The translations under genes were made by a program, and so were the position numbers. Under the pieces are notes generated by a model that was not told the origin of the DNA, searched no databases, and worked only from the letters and a program-made list of their open reading frames with translations. Positions 10,423-21,640 of a DNA stretch of 64,000 nucleotides are shown in pieces (positions within the stretch are counted from its first letter, which is position 1; every line of letters starts with the position of its first letter). The DNA is from Clitoria ternatea (Eukaryota; Streptophyta; Magnoliopsida; Fabales; Fabaceae). Location: the NCBI GenBank assembly GCA_037962975.1, contig CM075672.1, positions 122,064,001 through 122,128,000 of the forward strand. Reading direction: 5' to 3'.

Positions 10423-12086
10423 TCAAGTTAGAGAACTTGGTACCCATTTTATGTTGGGTCCTTGTAGATTAGTTTGAGGTAATGTTCCTTTAGGAACCCA
10501 TACTTTTCTCACAACCTTTGGCCCTAGTTTTCTAACATTACAATTAGATGCATTATGTCCTTTAAAACCACAATGATTACATGTCATGAAAGGTGATGAA
10601 GTTTTACTAGGTGGTATAAAAAAGTTCTTATAATTCTTTTGTTTCTTAACGGCATTAAAACCTAGTCCAGTTTTATCAAACATGCAACGTTGTTTTCCAA
10701 GTAAAACATTTAGATTGTCTCTACCATTTGTAAACTTTTCTAATGTTCTATCCAAGTCTAAAACTTTGGTTTCTAGAATATCACATTTCTTTACAAATTC
10801 ACAAGGTTTGGTCCTAGAGCATGCTTGAATATTTTCTAATTCAACTTTCAAACATTTATTTTCTTTACAAACTTCTATAAGATCTATTTCAAGCGTGTCA
10901 ATGGTTTTTCTAGATAACTTAAGCTTATTAGAAACTTTAAAAAATTTATCATACAAATCTTCAAGAGCATCAAGTAGTTCTTCCTTATCTAAGTCATGAA
11001 AGTTTACCTCATCTTCTTCATCTTGGTGATTGGCCATGAGACAGAGGTTTGCTTCTTCGTTCTCGGATTCATCTGAGCTACTCACCTCGTTGTTATCCCA
11101 TGCTATGTATGCTCTCCTTTTTCTTTTCTGATCCTTATTTTTCTTTTTGAGATTTGGACAATCCACCTTGAAATGTCCTTCCTTTCCACATTCAAAATAA
11201 GTTGGTAAGGAATTATTATCTTTGGGAGCGAATTTCTTACCTTTAGAGGTGAAGCCCTTTTGGAATCTTTTGTTTCTCATGAGCCTTCCAAACCACCTCA
11301 CAAATAGGCCTAACTCATCATCATCATCTTCTTGATCACTTTCTAATTTGTCTTCTTCAATAGAGGTGGCCTTAAGAGCTAGCCCTTTTTTCTTGGAAGA
11401 CTTTTCTTCTTCCTCCGCCATTTTCAAGTCTTTTAATTCTTGTTCTTGCTCTTGAAGCTTACCGAATAATGTGGCAAGAGACATATCATTTATGTTTGGC
11501 GATTGTTTGATAGCGGTGACAAGAGGTTGTCATTCCCTGGTAAGACTTTTTAGAACTTTATGGATAAGCTCCTTGTTAGTGTAAGATTTTCCAAGAGTAA
11601 TAAGATGATTAATAATCAAGGTAAACCTTTTTTGAAGTTCTAAGATGGTTTCATCGGAATTCATTCTAAAGCTTTCATATTGGCTAGTTAAAGTACTAAT
11701 TTTAGAATCCTTAACATCGCTAGTTCCTTCATGAGTAATTTGAAGAGTATCCCATATTTCTTTGGCAGATTTACAGGTTACTATTCTAAAAAATTCATCG
11801 GGACCTAAGGCTAGAGTGATTAGATTCTTGGCTTTATAATTATATTGTACTTTCTTTTCTTCATCACTAGTCCACTCATCCATGGATTTTTCTATTTTTT
11901 TTACCATCAACAATATGCATAGGTATGAAAGAACCATTTTCAATAGCATTCCAAACTCTTAGATCAATTGATTGAACAAAAATTTTCATTCTTTCTTTCC
12001 AAAAAGCATAACCTTCCCCATTAAAAGCAGGAGGTCGGTTTGTAGCATCACCCTCAGGAAAAAAGGTTTAAGGAATTTGAGGCCAT
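10423..12086 (-). pseudogene. gag: E1 gag (UBN2-type capsid, two zinc knuckles)
   Basis: Structural protein of the virus-like particle. The start is ATG at 12086, followed by conserved gag N-terminal residues (NRPPAFNGEGYAFWKERMK) in a shifted frame. A one-base change in a T run near 12066 and another in an A run near 11895-11903 break the frame. From 11949 it is open to 10423 in frame with pol apart from a TGA at 11530, which sits where the family has Trp. Domains: UBN2 capsid (about 11950-11530), an acidic linker, a first knuckle near 11180 whose first Cys is Tyr (YFECGKEGHFKVDC, probably dead), a heptad-rich region (10980-10760), and an intact second knuckle CNHCGFKGHNASNC near 10560. The TGA at 10423 separates gag from pol. 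Confidence 0.88.
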
Positions 12087-12128
12087 TCGTTCTCTTGAAG
12101 CTGTTAAGCTTAATTTACCAAGAGTCAA

Positions 12129-12140
12129 GCTCTGATACCA
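12129..12140 (-). promoter_or_regulatory. Primer binding site of E1 (tRNA-iMet)
   Basis: On the minus strand TGGTATCAGAGC, complementary to the 3' end of initiator Met tRNA, two bases inside the 5' LTR end at 12143. Confidence 0.92.
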
Positions 12141-12142
12141 CT

Positions 12143-13636
12143 TGTTAACCAAGTGGCCTCAATTACTCAAGAGGGGGGTGAATTGAGTATTAAAAATTTT
12201 TGTTGAAATGCTTGTGAAATTGGTTCTTTGAGAAATATATAGAGAGAAGATGATAAACTTAATCTTAAATGAGAATAGTAAAGAAGTTTGAATAACAAAG
12301 TTATTAAGCGTAACAAATTAAGCAAGCAATTTAAATGAACAAATTTAAATAGATTAGGGAAGAGAAGATTTGCAAACCGATATATACGAGTTCCACCAAA
12401 CTGGTGTACGTCTCGCCTCCAAGTAACCCACTTAGAGGATTTCCACTATTGAGAATTTGAGATACACGCCTTGAGCAATTACAGTCTCTTAGTGTCCCAC
12501 ACTCAAGAACTTAATCCTCACAAGCTAAAGGGCAACCCACCCAATCTCACAATCTCTCAATTACAAGGTTGAATCCCAACCCAACAAGTATCTCAGATTT
12601 TGTGTATGTGATTTTACAAGTGTGACTCTCTCAATAGAGTGGATATACAAATTTAAGCACTTTAAAAATATTTTTCTTTTCTCAAAGAGGATAAGCAATT
12701 TTAGCACTCAAAAATATTTTTCTCACAATATAACTCTCAAAAAATTAATACTTCAAAATAAAGAGAATCAGAGAGTAAGTAAGAAGAAAGAATGAAAGCA
12801 GTATTTGATGCTGCGAAGGTGTGACTGTGCTGCTTCACTTCTTCTCAATTTATAGGAGTTCCAGAGTATGTCCTGCCAAAAATTTGAATTCCACCGGTTC
12901 CTCATTTTATGCATCGAAAGCCTTAATCTCCCAACATTCCATGTTTCCTAACTTGAGAAGTGAAATTGTCTGCCTCAATTAATGGAATTTCTATTCAGTT
13001 TCAGTCTTTGAGAGAGGAATAAGTTGTCTTGAGTTTCTGAAAACGCGTATTGATAGTTTCCATGATTTGGCGCAAGTTTGAATGATCTTTCCAGTGTATT
13101 TTTCACTAAAAAACAACACATGAATCGATTCCTGGCAGGGGGAATCGATTCCTAATAGAATGAATCGATTCCTTTAGCTTATGAATCGATTCCTTGAGCC
13201 AATTTACAGCATGAATTGATTCCTTGGTGTCTTGAATCGATTCCTTCTCTAAATTTTCAGCATGAATCGATTCCTTAGTGTCTTGAATCGATTCCTCCTC
13301 TTGATTTTCAGCATGAATTGATTCCTTAGTGTCTTGAATCGATTCCTTGGCTTGTTTCCTTCAAGTTTTGATACATTTTGCTTTGTTTGGTTCCATTCTT
13401 GATACTTTCTTGCATGGTTCTTTGAAATGATCTTTCTTTAGCACTTTTGGATAATTATTTCACCTGTTTTGGACCTCTGTGAATGCCTTAACTTAATTTT
13501 TTGGTCTTCATTAATTCTTATGCATTTCTTGATTCAAATCAATTTGTCCTTAATCTATGTTTAAATGCCTGTGTAACATCCTTTGATTCTTCAATTGTTT
13601 GTCATTCATCAAAACCTGTTTCAACATATAAATACA
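12143..13636 (-). repeat. E1 right LTR (5' LTR in element sense)
   Basis: A 1,494-bp partner of 3678-5141. Most of the length difference lies in the palindrome array. TATA-like box at 12847-12856. It ends TAAATACA at 13636, followed by the target duplication AAAGA. Confidence 0.92.
13121..13350. repeat. Array of AATCGATT palindromes in E1 right LTR
   Basis: Ten copies of GAATCGATTCCT or a GAATTGATTCCT variant, one more than in the left LTR and with a different linker order in the middle. Confidence 0.9.
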
Positions 13637-13641
13637 AAAGA

Positions 13642-13981
13642 TACTAACAATAAAGAGGATGAACTTGTGGAAGGAGGTTAACAGTTCAATTCATTACATC
13701 ATTTTTGAGCGTATGTAATGCTCATGCAGTAAAAATACAGTCAAGATCTTTATAGAAATGAAATTAACATTAAACTTGAAAGTAGGAGGTTGTTAGCACA
13801 CTACCATATGGCCAAGGTAAATTAAACAGGGTATAAGAGAACTGCCAGCAGAGAGGAAAAATACCAAATCAGACCACCATCCCTATTGCCTTCTCCCCCA
13901 AATCGATTACAAAATGCAAGACCCTTATAGCAAAAGATAGGCATGAACCCTGTTGCATACATTAACATCTTTTGTACATAC
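13642..13981 (-). other. Host intron 2, 5' part (right flank of E1)
   Basis: Non-coding DNA from the exon 2 donor GTATGT (starting 13981, minus strand) to the E1 target duplication. Confidence 0.65.
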
Positions 13982-15074
13982 CTGTGAGCATCAAGTTTGC
14001 TAAATCCTCGCTAGTTGGTGCACAATGCTACCTTGCTCATCTGTTCCTCAACAGTTTGCTGTCGATAAAGAGCACACACAGCCTTCATACACAATTCTGG
14101 ATTCTTTCCAAATTCTGCAAGCATGTCAGCCTCAAATTCCTACTTTATTTTATTGTTTTTTCTTCTCTGAATTTTTGACAATATGTTACCAAAGTCCATG
14201 TCCTCGTCAGACACATCCTGTGAATTAGAATCCACGTTATTATCTTTCACATCTTGTGAGTAACTGGAATCAGAGTCCACATCATAATAAGATACTTCTT
14301 CTGACTTGCTAGATGTGACTTCAGAATCAGATACATCAGAATCATCAACAATAAAATCACTCATGTTTTCTTCCTCACTGTATGACAAATCATCTCCTGA
14401 TTCATCACCATTGGTTTGAATACTTTGCTGATGTTTGACCCTGTGAGGTCTACATGAAGATATTTTATCATCCTGACTTTTGCTCATATATTTTCTCAAA
14501 GGAAGTAGACGGCGGTGGTGCCTAGTCATTACTGTGGCAGCAACCTTGTCATCCTCAGAAATTGTAGCAGGTAGGGAACTGCTCAAATCAGGTCTAACTT
14601 GGTCAGTACTTACTTCTGGAAGAGGCATCGTTTTCCTTTTAAGCTTACATATTGGAACATTATAGTTGTTATCATCATCACTTTCAGACTCACTTGTAAC
14701 AACGTTACAACTTCGTTTTCTCTTAGGGGTTACAACAAATGAGAGATCTTCACCCTCCAAACTCTCCTTATTGTTTAGGGCACCACTGCTGTGAGAGTTC
14801 TTTCCTTCTGCTGCAATACATGTTGAAACAAAAATATTTTCACTACCCTGCCTAACTATTACAGGGTTCTGAGTGATATTAGGTTCATCATCACTGTCAA
14901 TTATAGCAACTACACTGACAGACGTAAGCATTGCCCCAATGGGAGTAGTAGATGGAGCCATCTTTTTGCTGGGAGACTCTCCAGTTATAAATGTCAACTG
15001 TTTTGCAACTTTGCTGTCAGGCAGCACATCTAAGACAGTACTTCTACCAAAGATGCCATCAGAAGGTGTATTGG
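13982..15074 (-). pseudogene. Host coiled-coil gene remnant, exon 2
   Basis: Longest exon of the host locus. The acceptor TTTGTAG ends at 15075, and its first two bases complete the codon left open by exon 1. It is rich in Ser, Asp and Glu, with basic patches such as TPKRKRS and KLKRKT that could be nuclear localisation signals, and a long acidic/serine block (DDSDVSDSEV, SYYDVDSDSSYSQD). The C-terminal part is more ordered and contains ELCMKAVCALYRQQT. In-frame TAG stops lie at 14140-14142 and 14011-14013, each plausibly from CAG. The exon ends at 13982 in phase 2 before GTATGT. No named domain recognised. Confidence 0.75.
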
Positions 15075-15600
15075 CTACAAAGTTCCACAGAATCAAATAT
15101 ACAAAGACATTGTCAGAAACACTAGCAATTTTACTAAATTAGTAAGGTGTATTCTAGGCACAAAAAAGATATAGCTAGCAGTGCAGTTGGCTCCAATAAC
15201 ATGAAGATCAAAGCACTTATTTTTTAAAATATATTGAATTACTAGATAAAGACACAGCTAATACTATATAATGAATCATGATTACAACTCAACAGACATA
15301 ATTAGCTAAACTTGACATGGAAAACTGATTTGATTGTGTGTGTTTAAAGATGAATGTGCATAACTATGTAATTGTGTGCAAAAGAAATAAATAAGTAGGT
15401 CAAGATATCTGCAGTTGCAGATTCAACCCAATTCATTATCCAAGGATAACAATTAAATAAAACAAGGAAAAAACTAAGGATAACAGCAGATTCTACCAAA
15501 TTCAAAAGCTATTTACTGAAAAATACTAATACTAAAATAAACAAGGGAAAAATTATAGTTTTTATTGTGTGGCAAAGGTTTTTACCCACTGACTGCATAC
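15075..15600 (-). other. Host intron 1
   Basis: Starts GTATGC at 15600 and ends TTTGTAG at 15075. Phase 1 on both sides. AT-rich, no insertion recognised. Confidence 0.7.
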
Positions 15601-16255
15601 CTCCAATTTCTTTATTCTCAAAATTCGCAACCTTCACCCGATTCTGCAAGAAGTCAAAGCCCTTTCCTTCATTAGTGATTGGGTTATTTTCTTGAATCTT
15701 TCCATTTTCTTCATGATTACAACCACCCTTTTCCATCCCAAACTATAAGGCCCAAGATTCCAATTTCTTGTACTTGTCTTTCCAGATCGCAATCTCGTTC
15801 TCAGCCTTTTCCTTCTCACATCTCAAACCTTCATTTTCAATCATTAGCTGATCAGCCTCATTCTCTACTGCCAAATCCATAATTGCTTTTATCTCTCCCT
15901 CTTTTCCATCCCTAACTTCTTTTTCCCTTTTAAGTCCTTCACTCAACATCCTCAAAACTTTCAGCTCATCTTCAATTGCAAGTGTTTCTCCCTCCAGTGC
16001 CTTAACTTTAGCCTCAAGTGCTTCACAGTGCTCCTTTTTCTCATGAAGCTCAAACCCTAACTCCATACACATCACTTCAGCTTTCTTGCATCTATCTTCC
16101 AATTCATTGCACCCATAACACTGTGACAAGACATTGCCAACAACATTGGCACTTAACATTTCTTTCTCTTCTTCCACTTTTGCCATATTTTTCTCCATCA
16201 AGCCCAAAAGCCCGTGGCAACACAAATCATTTCTCCCTCGGAGAGCATCACTCAC
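15601..16255 (-). pseudogene. Host coiled-coil gene remnant, exon 1
   Basis: Start ATG at 16255, protein beginning MSDALRGRNDLCCHGLLGL. Residues about 20-165 are dense in Glu, Lys and Leu with heptad spacing (KVKALEGETLAIEDELKVL), so a long coiled coil. The frame is broken by TAG at 15743-15745 and then continues in frame (GMEKGGCNHEENGK) to a donor at 15600. Exons 1 to 3 join in one frame of roughly 650 codons with five stops in total, so this is a pseudogene unless the assembly is wrong at several places. It was probably a nuclear or scaffold-type protein of unknown function, by composition only. No signal peptide or membrane segment. 16256-16402 upstream may hold its promoter; no clear TATA was seen. 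Confidence 0.75.
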
Positions 16256-16402
16256 TAATACCTGTCACGTAAATTCTGCACTCAGAATAGACAAAAATTA
16301 GAAAGGACAATTTATAATAAAAATTTTGAAGAAAAAAATAGCCCTGCTGATAATTTAGAAAAGCTAAATGGATGAAGGAGAGACAAGCACAACATGCCAA
16401 GC

Positions 16403-16545
16403 CAGTGTTTTTAATTTCGGTCCGAGTATCAAGGTTTTTCAACTCTCTGCAACATTGCGACCGCATCAGCCGCATTTGCCTTGGCCGCAATATTAAGGTT
16501 TTTGGTATCACCGCAACCGTAACGGCAACGCAGTTTAAAACATAG
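16403..16545. mobile_element. MITE-like repeat with TTTTAAA-type ends
   Basis: Begins CAGTGTTTTTAA and ends TTTAAAACATAG, so the ends are rough inverted repeats of each other. The inside is GC-richer than its surroundings and has repeated CCGCA/GCCGC words. A target duplication is not clear, so the call is tentative. Confidence 0.35.
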
Positions 16546-16610
16546 CATGTGCAATTTACAGCAAACTACAATTTTTCTTTACCGATAAATAGTTTTTCTT
16601 CTCTTTAACC

Positions 16611-16652
16611 ACACTTATCCTTTTTTTTTAGTCAACACTTATCCTTTTTTTT
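16611..16652. repeat. Tandem copy of ACACTTATCC-T(n) unit
   Basis: ACACTTATCC followed by a T run occurs at 16611 and again at 16635, with AGTCA between. A third copy lies on the other side of the SINE-like insert at 16729-16745. The second and third flank that insert as a target duplication; the first shows the site had been duplicated already or slipped later. Confidence 0.65.
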
Positions 16653-16728
16653 GGTTTTTGGTCTAGGGGAAGGAGAGGTAGGGCTCGAACCCTGTTGATT
16701 TTTAACCACTTGAGCTACTAACGGGGTC
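16653..16728 (-). mobile_element. Small tRNA-derived SINE-like insert
   Basis: About 76 bp on the minus strand with a pol III A-box-like TAGCTCAAGTGG and a B-box-like GGTTCGAGCCC at near tRNA spacing (22 bases apart). It is flanked by direct repeats of about 17 bp (ACACTTATCCTTTTTTT at 16635-16652 and 16729-16745). The body has no long tail of its own; the A-rich end merges with the duplication. It lacks full tRNA folding (no anticodon arm made out), so I do not call it a tRNA gene. Confidence 0.65.
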
Positions 16729-16745
16729 ACACTTATCCTTTTTTT

Positions 16746-16915
16746 AAAGTGAATTTTTTCCGAAGCCGATACGGGCCTAAGTAGACTAAAGTCTAAAAGG
16801 GCCCATTGGCTTAACCCATTTGTTTATTTTTTCTTTTCCATAAAAAAATATTATTTAGTTTTTCTTGGACTTTTTAGTTTTGGACTCTTATGTCTTTATT
16901 TTATCCTGTTTGTTA
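16746..16915. other. Spacer, no gene seen
   Basis: Non-coding DNA up to the E2 LTR. Confidence 0.5.
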
Positions 16916-17892
16916 TGTTAGCCAAGGCCTCGATACTCAAGAAGGGGGGGTGAATTGAGTATTTCAAATTTTCACGCGGAATCCCTTTCAAAATGGTTAG
17001 TAGTACACAAATGATGCAAGATAAAAGATATGATAATTATGAAACACATTTCATACTAAAATATCTTGAGTTGAATAGACCATGTTCAAGAATTGATTTT
17101 GATAAGTAAAGCAAGTTATTAGTTTAAGCAATTTTTGAAACACTTAGCATGCAATAATTAATTTTAATATAAGTATAACTTTGATCAACTTCTAACAAAT
17201 TAATTAAGCATGATAGTTTTACCAATTTGTTAACACCAATATTTTTCTTCCTCAATAATTAAATCCAACAATGTTTAAGTCAATTGATTCAAGGATTCAA
17301 TTTTACCAAACCAATTTGATATAAGTATTTAGACATACAAATTAAGTTCACAATAATAAAGAGTTTAAGGGAAGAGAGAATTTGCAAACCGATATAACGA
17401 GTTCCACCACCCCGGTGTACGTCTCGCCTTCAAGCAACCCACTTGAAGGATTTCCACTATTGAGAATTTGAGATTACAAGCTTTGAGCAATTGTCTCCTA
17501 GTGTCCCACACTCAAGAACCCAATCCTCACAAGAAAAGGGCAACCCACCCAATCTCACAATCTCTCAATACCTAAAGGTTGAACCCCAACCTTTGTGACC
17601 ACTCAACCTAGAGTGAATACCTTGGTGTTTATGGTGTTTGGTTTACAATCTAATAACTCTCTCACTAGAGTAGATATACAACTTGAAGCTCTCACCAAAT
17701 AATAACTCTCAAAGAGAGGATATACAAATTTAGCTCACACAAAATATTTTCTCTCTAACTCTTAAATAACTCACTAACAGAATATGCCAATATGTAATAA
17801 GAGAGAATGAGTAGAAGAGCAAGAGAATGGAGGAGGAAGAAACCAATGGAATTGCTTCAATGGTTTGGGACATCTTGCAAGTGCAATTCCTT

Positions 17893-17907
17893 CTCCTATT
17901 TATAGGA
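17893..17907 (-). promoter_or_regulatory. TATA-like box, E2 left LTR
   Basis: CTATAAATAG in both strand contexts, repeated at about 24103-24117 in the right LTR. The equivalent position in E1 and E3 carries the same kind of box. Confidence 0.5.
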
Positions 17908-18176
17908 CTTCAAGAGCATGGCATGTTCAAATTTGAATTCCTCCATCACATGGCTTTGCATTATTTAATTCCTTGGAATCTTGAAAAGTTAGGCATGCTT
18001 GTCTTAATTCAAATTTTATTGCATTTCCAATGAGACATATGCATGTGGAGTGGGACAAAGTGTGAAGCCTTGCCTTGAACTTTCCAACCATGTTGCACAA
18101 TGTCTCCCTTTGAAATTTTGAATATTTCTCTTCAAATTTTAAATGATTCCAGCGTGCCTTTTGGTCTCTGACAGTG

Positions 18177-18490
18177 TGAGAATCGATTCTAATATCTCAT
18201 GAATCGATTCAAGCAATTGAAATAGAGTCACTGGGCAATTCACAACGTGTGAATCGATTCAAGTGAAGAGTGAATCAATTCATGCTTCATAAAATGCAAT
18301 CCTGGCCTTACAAAACCGTGTGAATCGATTCAATGATCAAAAATCACTTCCTGGGCACTTAAGAAATGTATGAATCGATTCCATGGCATAGTGAATCAAT
18401 TCAATGATGAATTTTGCACATCCTGGGCCTTAGAATCCGAATGAATCGATTCATTGCTCTTTGCCTTGCATAATGAATCGATTCATGCAC
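18177..18490. repeat. Array of GAATCGATTC palindromes in E2 left LTR
   Basis: At least nine sites of the type GTGAATCGATTCA or one-base variants, alternating with GAATCAATTC variants and separated by 20-40 bp. It lies about 270-590 bp upstream of the TATA-like box in element sense. Confidence 0.88.
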
Positions 18491-18747
18491 CTGTTGCATG
18501 AATTTTGTGCTTAGTTTTATCCACTTTTGATATGTGTTCAATCTTGGCTCTAATCCTTTGATACTTGGGCACTTTGTTGATCATTTTCCACTTGATTTAA
18601 GCCACTTAAAATGCCTTGAAACATTTCTTTAGAATTCATCAATTTTCCATCATCAAACATAATTATTTTGTCCATAATCATTTATGTTTGATCTTGATCC
18701 TTCATTTGTTGTGTCATTATCAAAACCTACATCAACATAAAAATACA

Positions 18748-18764
18748 TTCTCCCCCCTTTTGAT
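18748..18764 (-). promoter_or_regulatory. Polypurine tract of E2
   Basis: Minus-strand AAAAGGGGGGAGAA directly abuts the LTR. Further GGGGGAGA tracts, several with TGATGATGCCAAAG before them, lie at about 18910, 18934, 19098, 19160 and 19250. Confidence 0.7.
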
Positions 18765-21640
18765 GATGACAACAAATGCTTGTCTCTTGGGGTGTTAGTA
18801 TCATAATAGTTCAAATACATTGCAAAAATAACTCCCCCTACCACATGTAATTTGATACCATATATTTATGACATCGTAGGCACAAGAGAATATTAGAGAT
18901 AAAAGATCTCTCCCCCTTTGTAAGATAAATATATTCTCTCCCCCTTAATATATATTCTCTCCCTTTTAATCATTTCCCCCTTAATCATACAATAGATACC
19001 ACAAAAGATTTCATCCAATTTTTTGAGCATAGTGGTAGTGTAAGCATAATGATTAAGCATAATGGTTCTAGCATGATATTTTCTCTCTTTATATCTCTCC
19101 CCCTTTGTAAAATACTTTATTCCACTTAGAGTGTATATATATCTTCCTATAATCTTCTCCCCCTTTGGCATCATCAAAAACTTCCCTTATGATAAAATAA
19201 TAATCATAGTAATTCTTCTCTCCTTTTTACTAATCCTTTCACTAATCTCTCCCCCTTTGGCATCATCAAAAAGATCATCATCTTAATTATATTCTATGCC
19301 ATCAATATATAAACTCATGTATTTGAATAAGAGAGATTTGTAGCAAGAAAAACTCATAACATGATTCAAGGGTATATACTAATTTGTTGCATTTAGAGTC
19401 AATGATCAATTCATTCATCAAGTAATCATATAATTGATTGCTAACTCATTTTCAATCATGTAATTAATATCATAAGTATGGTAAGCCTCACATGATTCTT
19501 TCCAAATAGGCACACATATCATTTCAAGTAAGCACATATATCATTACTTGCACATTTGTAGATAAGTCAAATATAAGTAAGCAAGTAATTTTCTCCATTA
19601 TGATAGGCAAGTAAACACATAATCATCTCAAATAAGCATATAGTTTTCTCCTATTTTGGCATTATCAAAACACACATGGATATTCTTCCAAGTAAGCATA
19701 TAGGGGAATAGAATTGTAAGCATAAATGCCATAAACATAATCATAGAGAGGTAAAATGATGGATATTCATTCATGTGTGTGCTCCCCCTTACTATTGTAA
19801 TTGATATCACTTGTAAAAACATATACCACTTATTAACATGTGAAATCAATTTGATAAAGTTTGATACCAATTGTTATGAAACCAATTACACCAATTTGAT
19901 CAAGTTTAATATCACTTGTGAGTCACTTCAATCAAGTTTAGCACCAAATGTTATTAACACATATAATTGAATACCAATTATTAAGCTAATTGATGTAATT
20001 CTTAAGCTAATTGATACCAATTGTTCATGTTAGCCTATTTAACAAGTTTAATACTATTTGTTTATTTCTTAAGCACATGATCTCCTTCTTAATAGATACC
20101 ACTTATTGAGCAAATAGAAATCACAATATAAATAGATACCATTCAAAAGTTAAATACCAATTGTATATAGAATTCACTAGTCAATCATCAATTAATAGTT
20201 TCAACAATGTGCACTCAAATGTAGGTATCAAAGCAATGATGGAATGATTAATACAACTTGTTGGCTTACTCATGCATTTGTATGCCAATATATCTATATC
20301 CTTTTTTTTATGACCCTTTTTATGTCAAACATTCTTTTCTTGATCAACACCATTTATTTCTTATTCATTGTCTATGCCACTTGTTGCTAGTATCTAGTCA
20401 TGATATCACTAGATGGATTTTCCAATTTTAGCTCTTGATATCAATTATAAACATTTAAGCATGTTATCACAAGATTGTTAACATTCAAGTATACATCATA
20501 ATGTTGTTCAAAAATTCTTTTCAATCTCAATGATGTATATATTCAAATTTCTTTTCACATTCAAGATCATGCATCATCAAACATATATATCACTCAAGAT
20601 AGATGCCAATTTGCTCAAGCATGGTGTATCAAGGAAGGTCATGTCATGTATTATAATGCATTGTCCTTTAATATACCAAGTATTGTAACATATCATGCAT
20701 TGTCTCTTAGCGTATGCCTATAATGTTACTAGTTATTTAAAGTCTAGGCAATCATACATAGAGTTTACATACTTTCTTCTTAGGCATTATCAAAACCAAC
20801 ATATAATTACATAGAAACATTTTGCCTAAGATGGACATCTTTGTGAAATATATAAGCATAACATAGTCCTAACTCAAAGCAATTTTAAGGTTTGTCATAA
20901 TCAATTTGTCATAACATTTTTTTGATATAAAGTTCAATGCCACTTGTTATGAAAAGATACTTGCTTGTTAGGAAAATGATATACCACTTATTAAAACAAA
21001 TTATGCATAAATTATCAAAGCATGGATACCATTTGTACACAACATATGTATTTATCATTAAAGCATAGTGGCAAGTATATAATCAAGAATATGTCCTCAT
21101 GATCTCTTCCTCTTACTAATTCAATTAATACCATTGTTAAAGGAAGATGTTTGTTATTTAGATACCACTAGTTAAACCAAACATCTCTTGTTCAATAAAT
21201 GATACATCATTAAGAATTCATATATTATCAAGGATTCATAATACATACATCATCCAAGAATTCATACATCATACATCATCAAGAGTTCATGCATCATTTA
21301 AGAGTTTGAATCTAAGCATCAAGATTTAGTATTTTAGCATTTTGATGTTTCAATCCTTCCTTATACACATCTCAAGTTTTTCATAGAATCAAAACATGTT
21401 ATCACTCATCAACCTTAACTCCAATCATTTAAATCATCAATCACCAAGATCATAAGGATATGCACATACATCATTGATCCTAAATAGTTATTTCAAAACA
21501 CCTTTCATGTTCAAACTCAAACATATCAAATCAAGGTTTGATTTTCACACATCAAAATTCATTATGAACAAATATGGAATTTGTCTTAGAATTATTTAGA
21601 CATTTCTAAATATTCTCAACAAACTATCAATCAAGTCTAT
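18765..21640 (-). repeat. E2 AT-rich interior with degenerate GATACCA(N)TTGTTA words
   Basis: About 2.9 kb with no coding. The first 500 bp hold several purine tracts. From about 19800 to 21175 a word like GATACCACTTGTTA recurs at least 18 times in degenerate form (for example near 19825, 19863, 20011, 20094, 20154, 20376, 20938, 20980, 21027, 21162). The word resembles this element's own primer-site and LTR junction at 23118-23130. ATCATCAA words are frequent from 21200 to 21300. Confidence 0.6.

Larger units (their letters stand above)
3678..13636 (-). mobile_element. E1: Sirevirus-like Ty1/copia retrotransposon, complete structure
   Basis: A 9,959-bp element with two LTRs, flanked by a perfect 5-bp duplication AAAGA (3673-3677 and 13637-13641). 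Both LTRs start TGTTAACC on the plus strand and end in ACA. Coding is on the minus strand in the order gag, protease, integrase, RT, RNase H (the copia order), then a separate ORF in the env position. The primer site matches tRNA-iMet and a G-rich purine tract precedes the 3' LTR. Long gag-pol, env-position ORF and large LTRs fit the Sirevirus (SIRE1/Maximus) lineage. The single gag-pol frame carries seven stops, so this copy cannot make its own polymerase. It sits in an intron of the host pseudogene. Confidence 0.93.
16916..18747 (-). repeat. E2 left LTR (3' LTR in element sense)
   Basis: A 1,832-bp LTR from TGTTAGCC to AAATACA. It shares its plus-strand start layout with E1 and E3: TGTTA, then GGCCT, then a G-run hairpin. 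TATA-like CCTATAAATAGG at about 17893-17907 on the minus strand. Palindrome array at 18177-18490. Confidence 0.9.

Noticed and set aside
16653..16728. Possible tRNA gene
   Set aside because: A and B boxes are present, but no acceptor stem or anticodon arm could be formed; flanking duplications favour a SINE-like insert.
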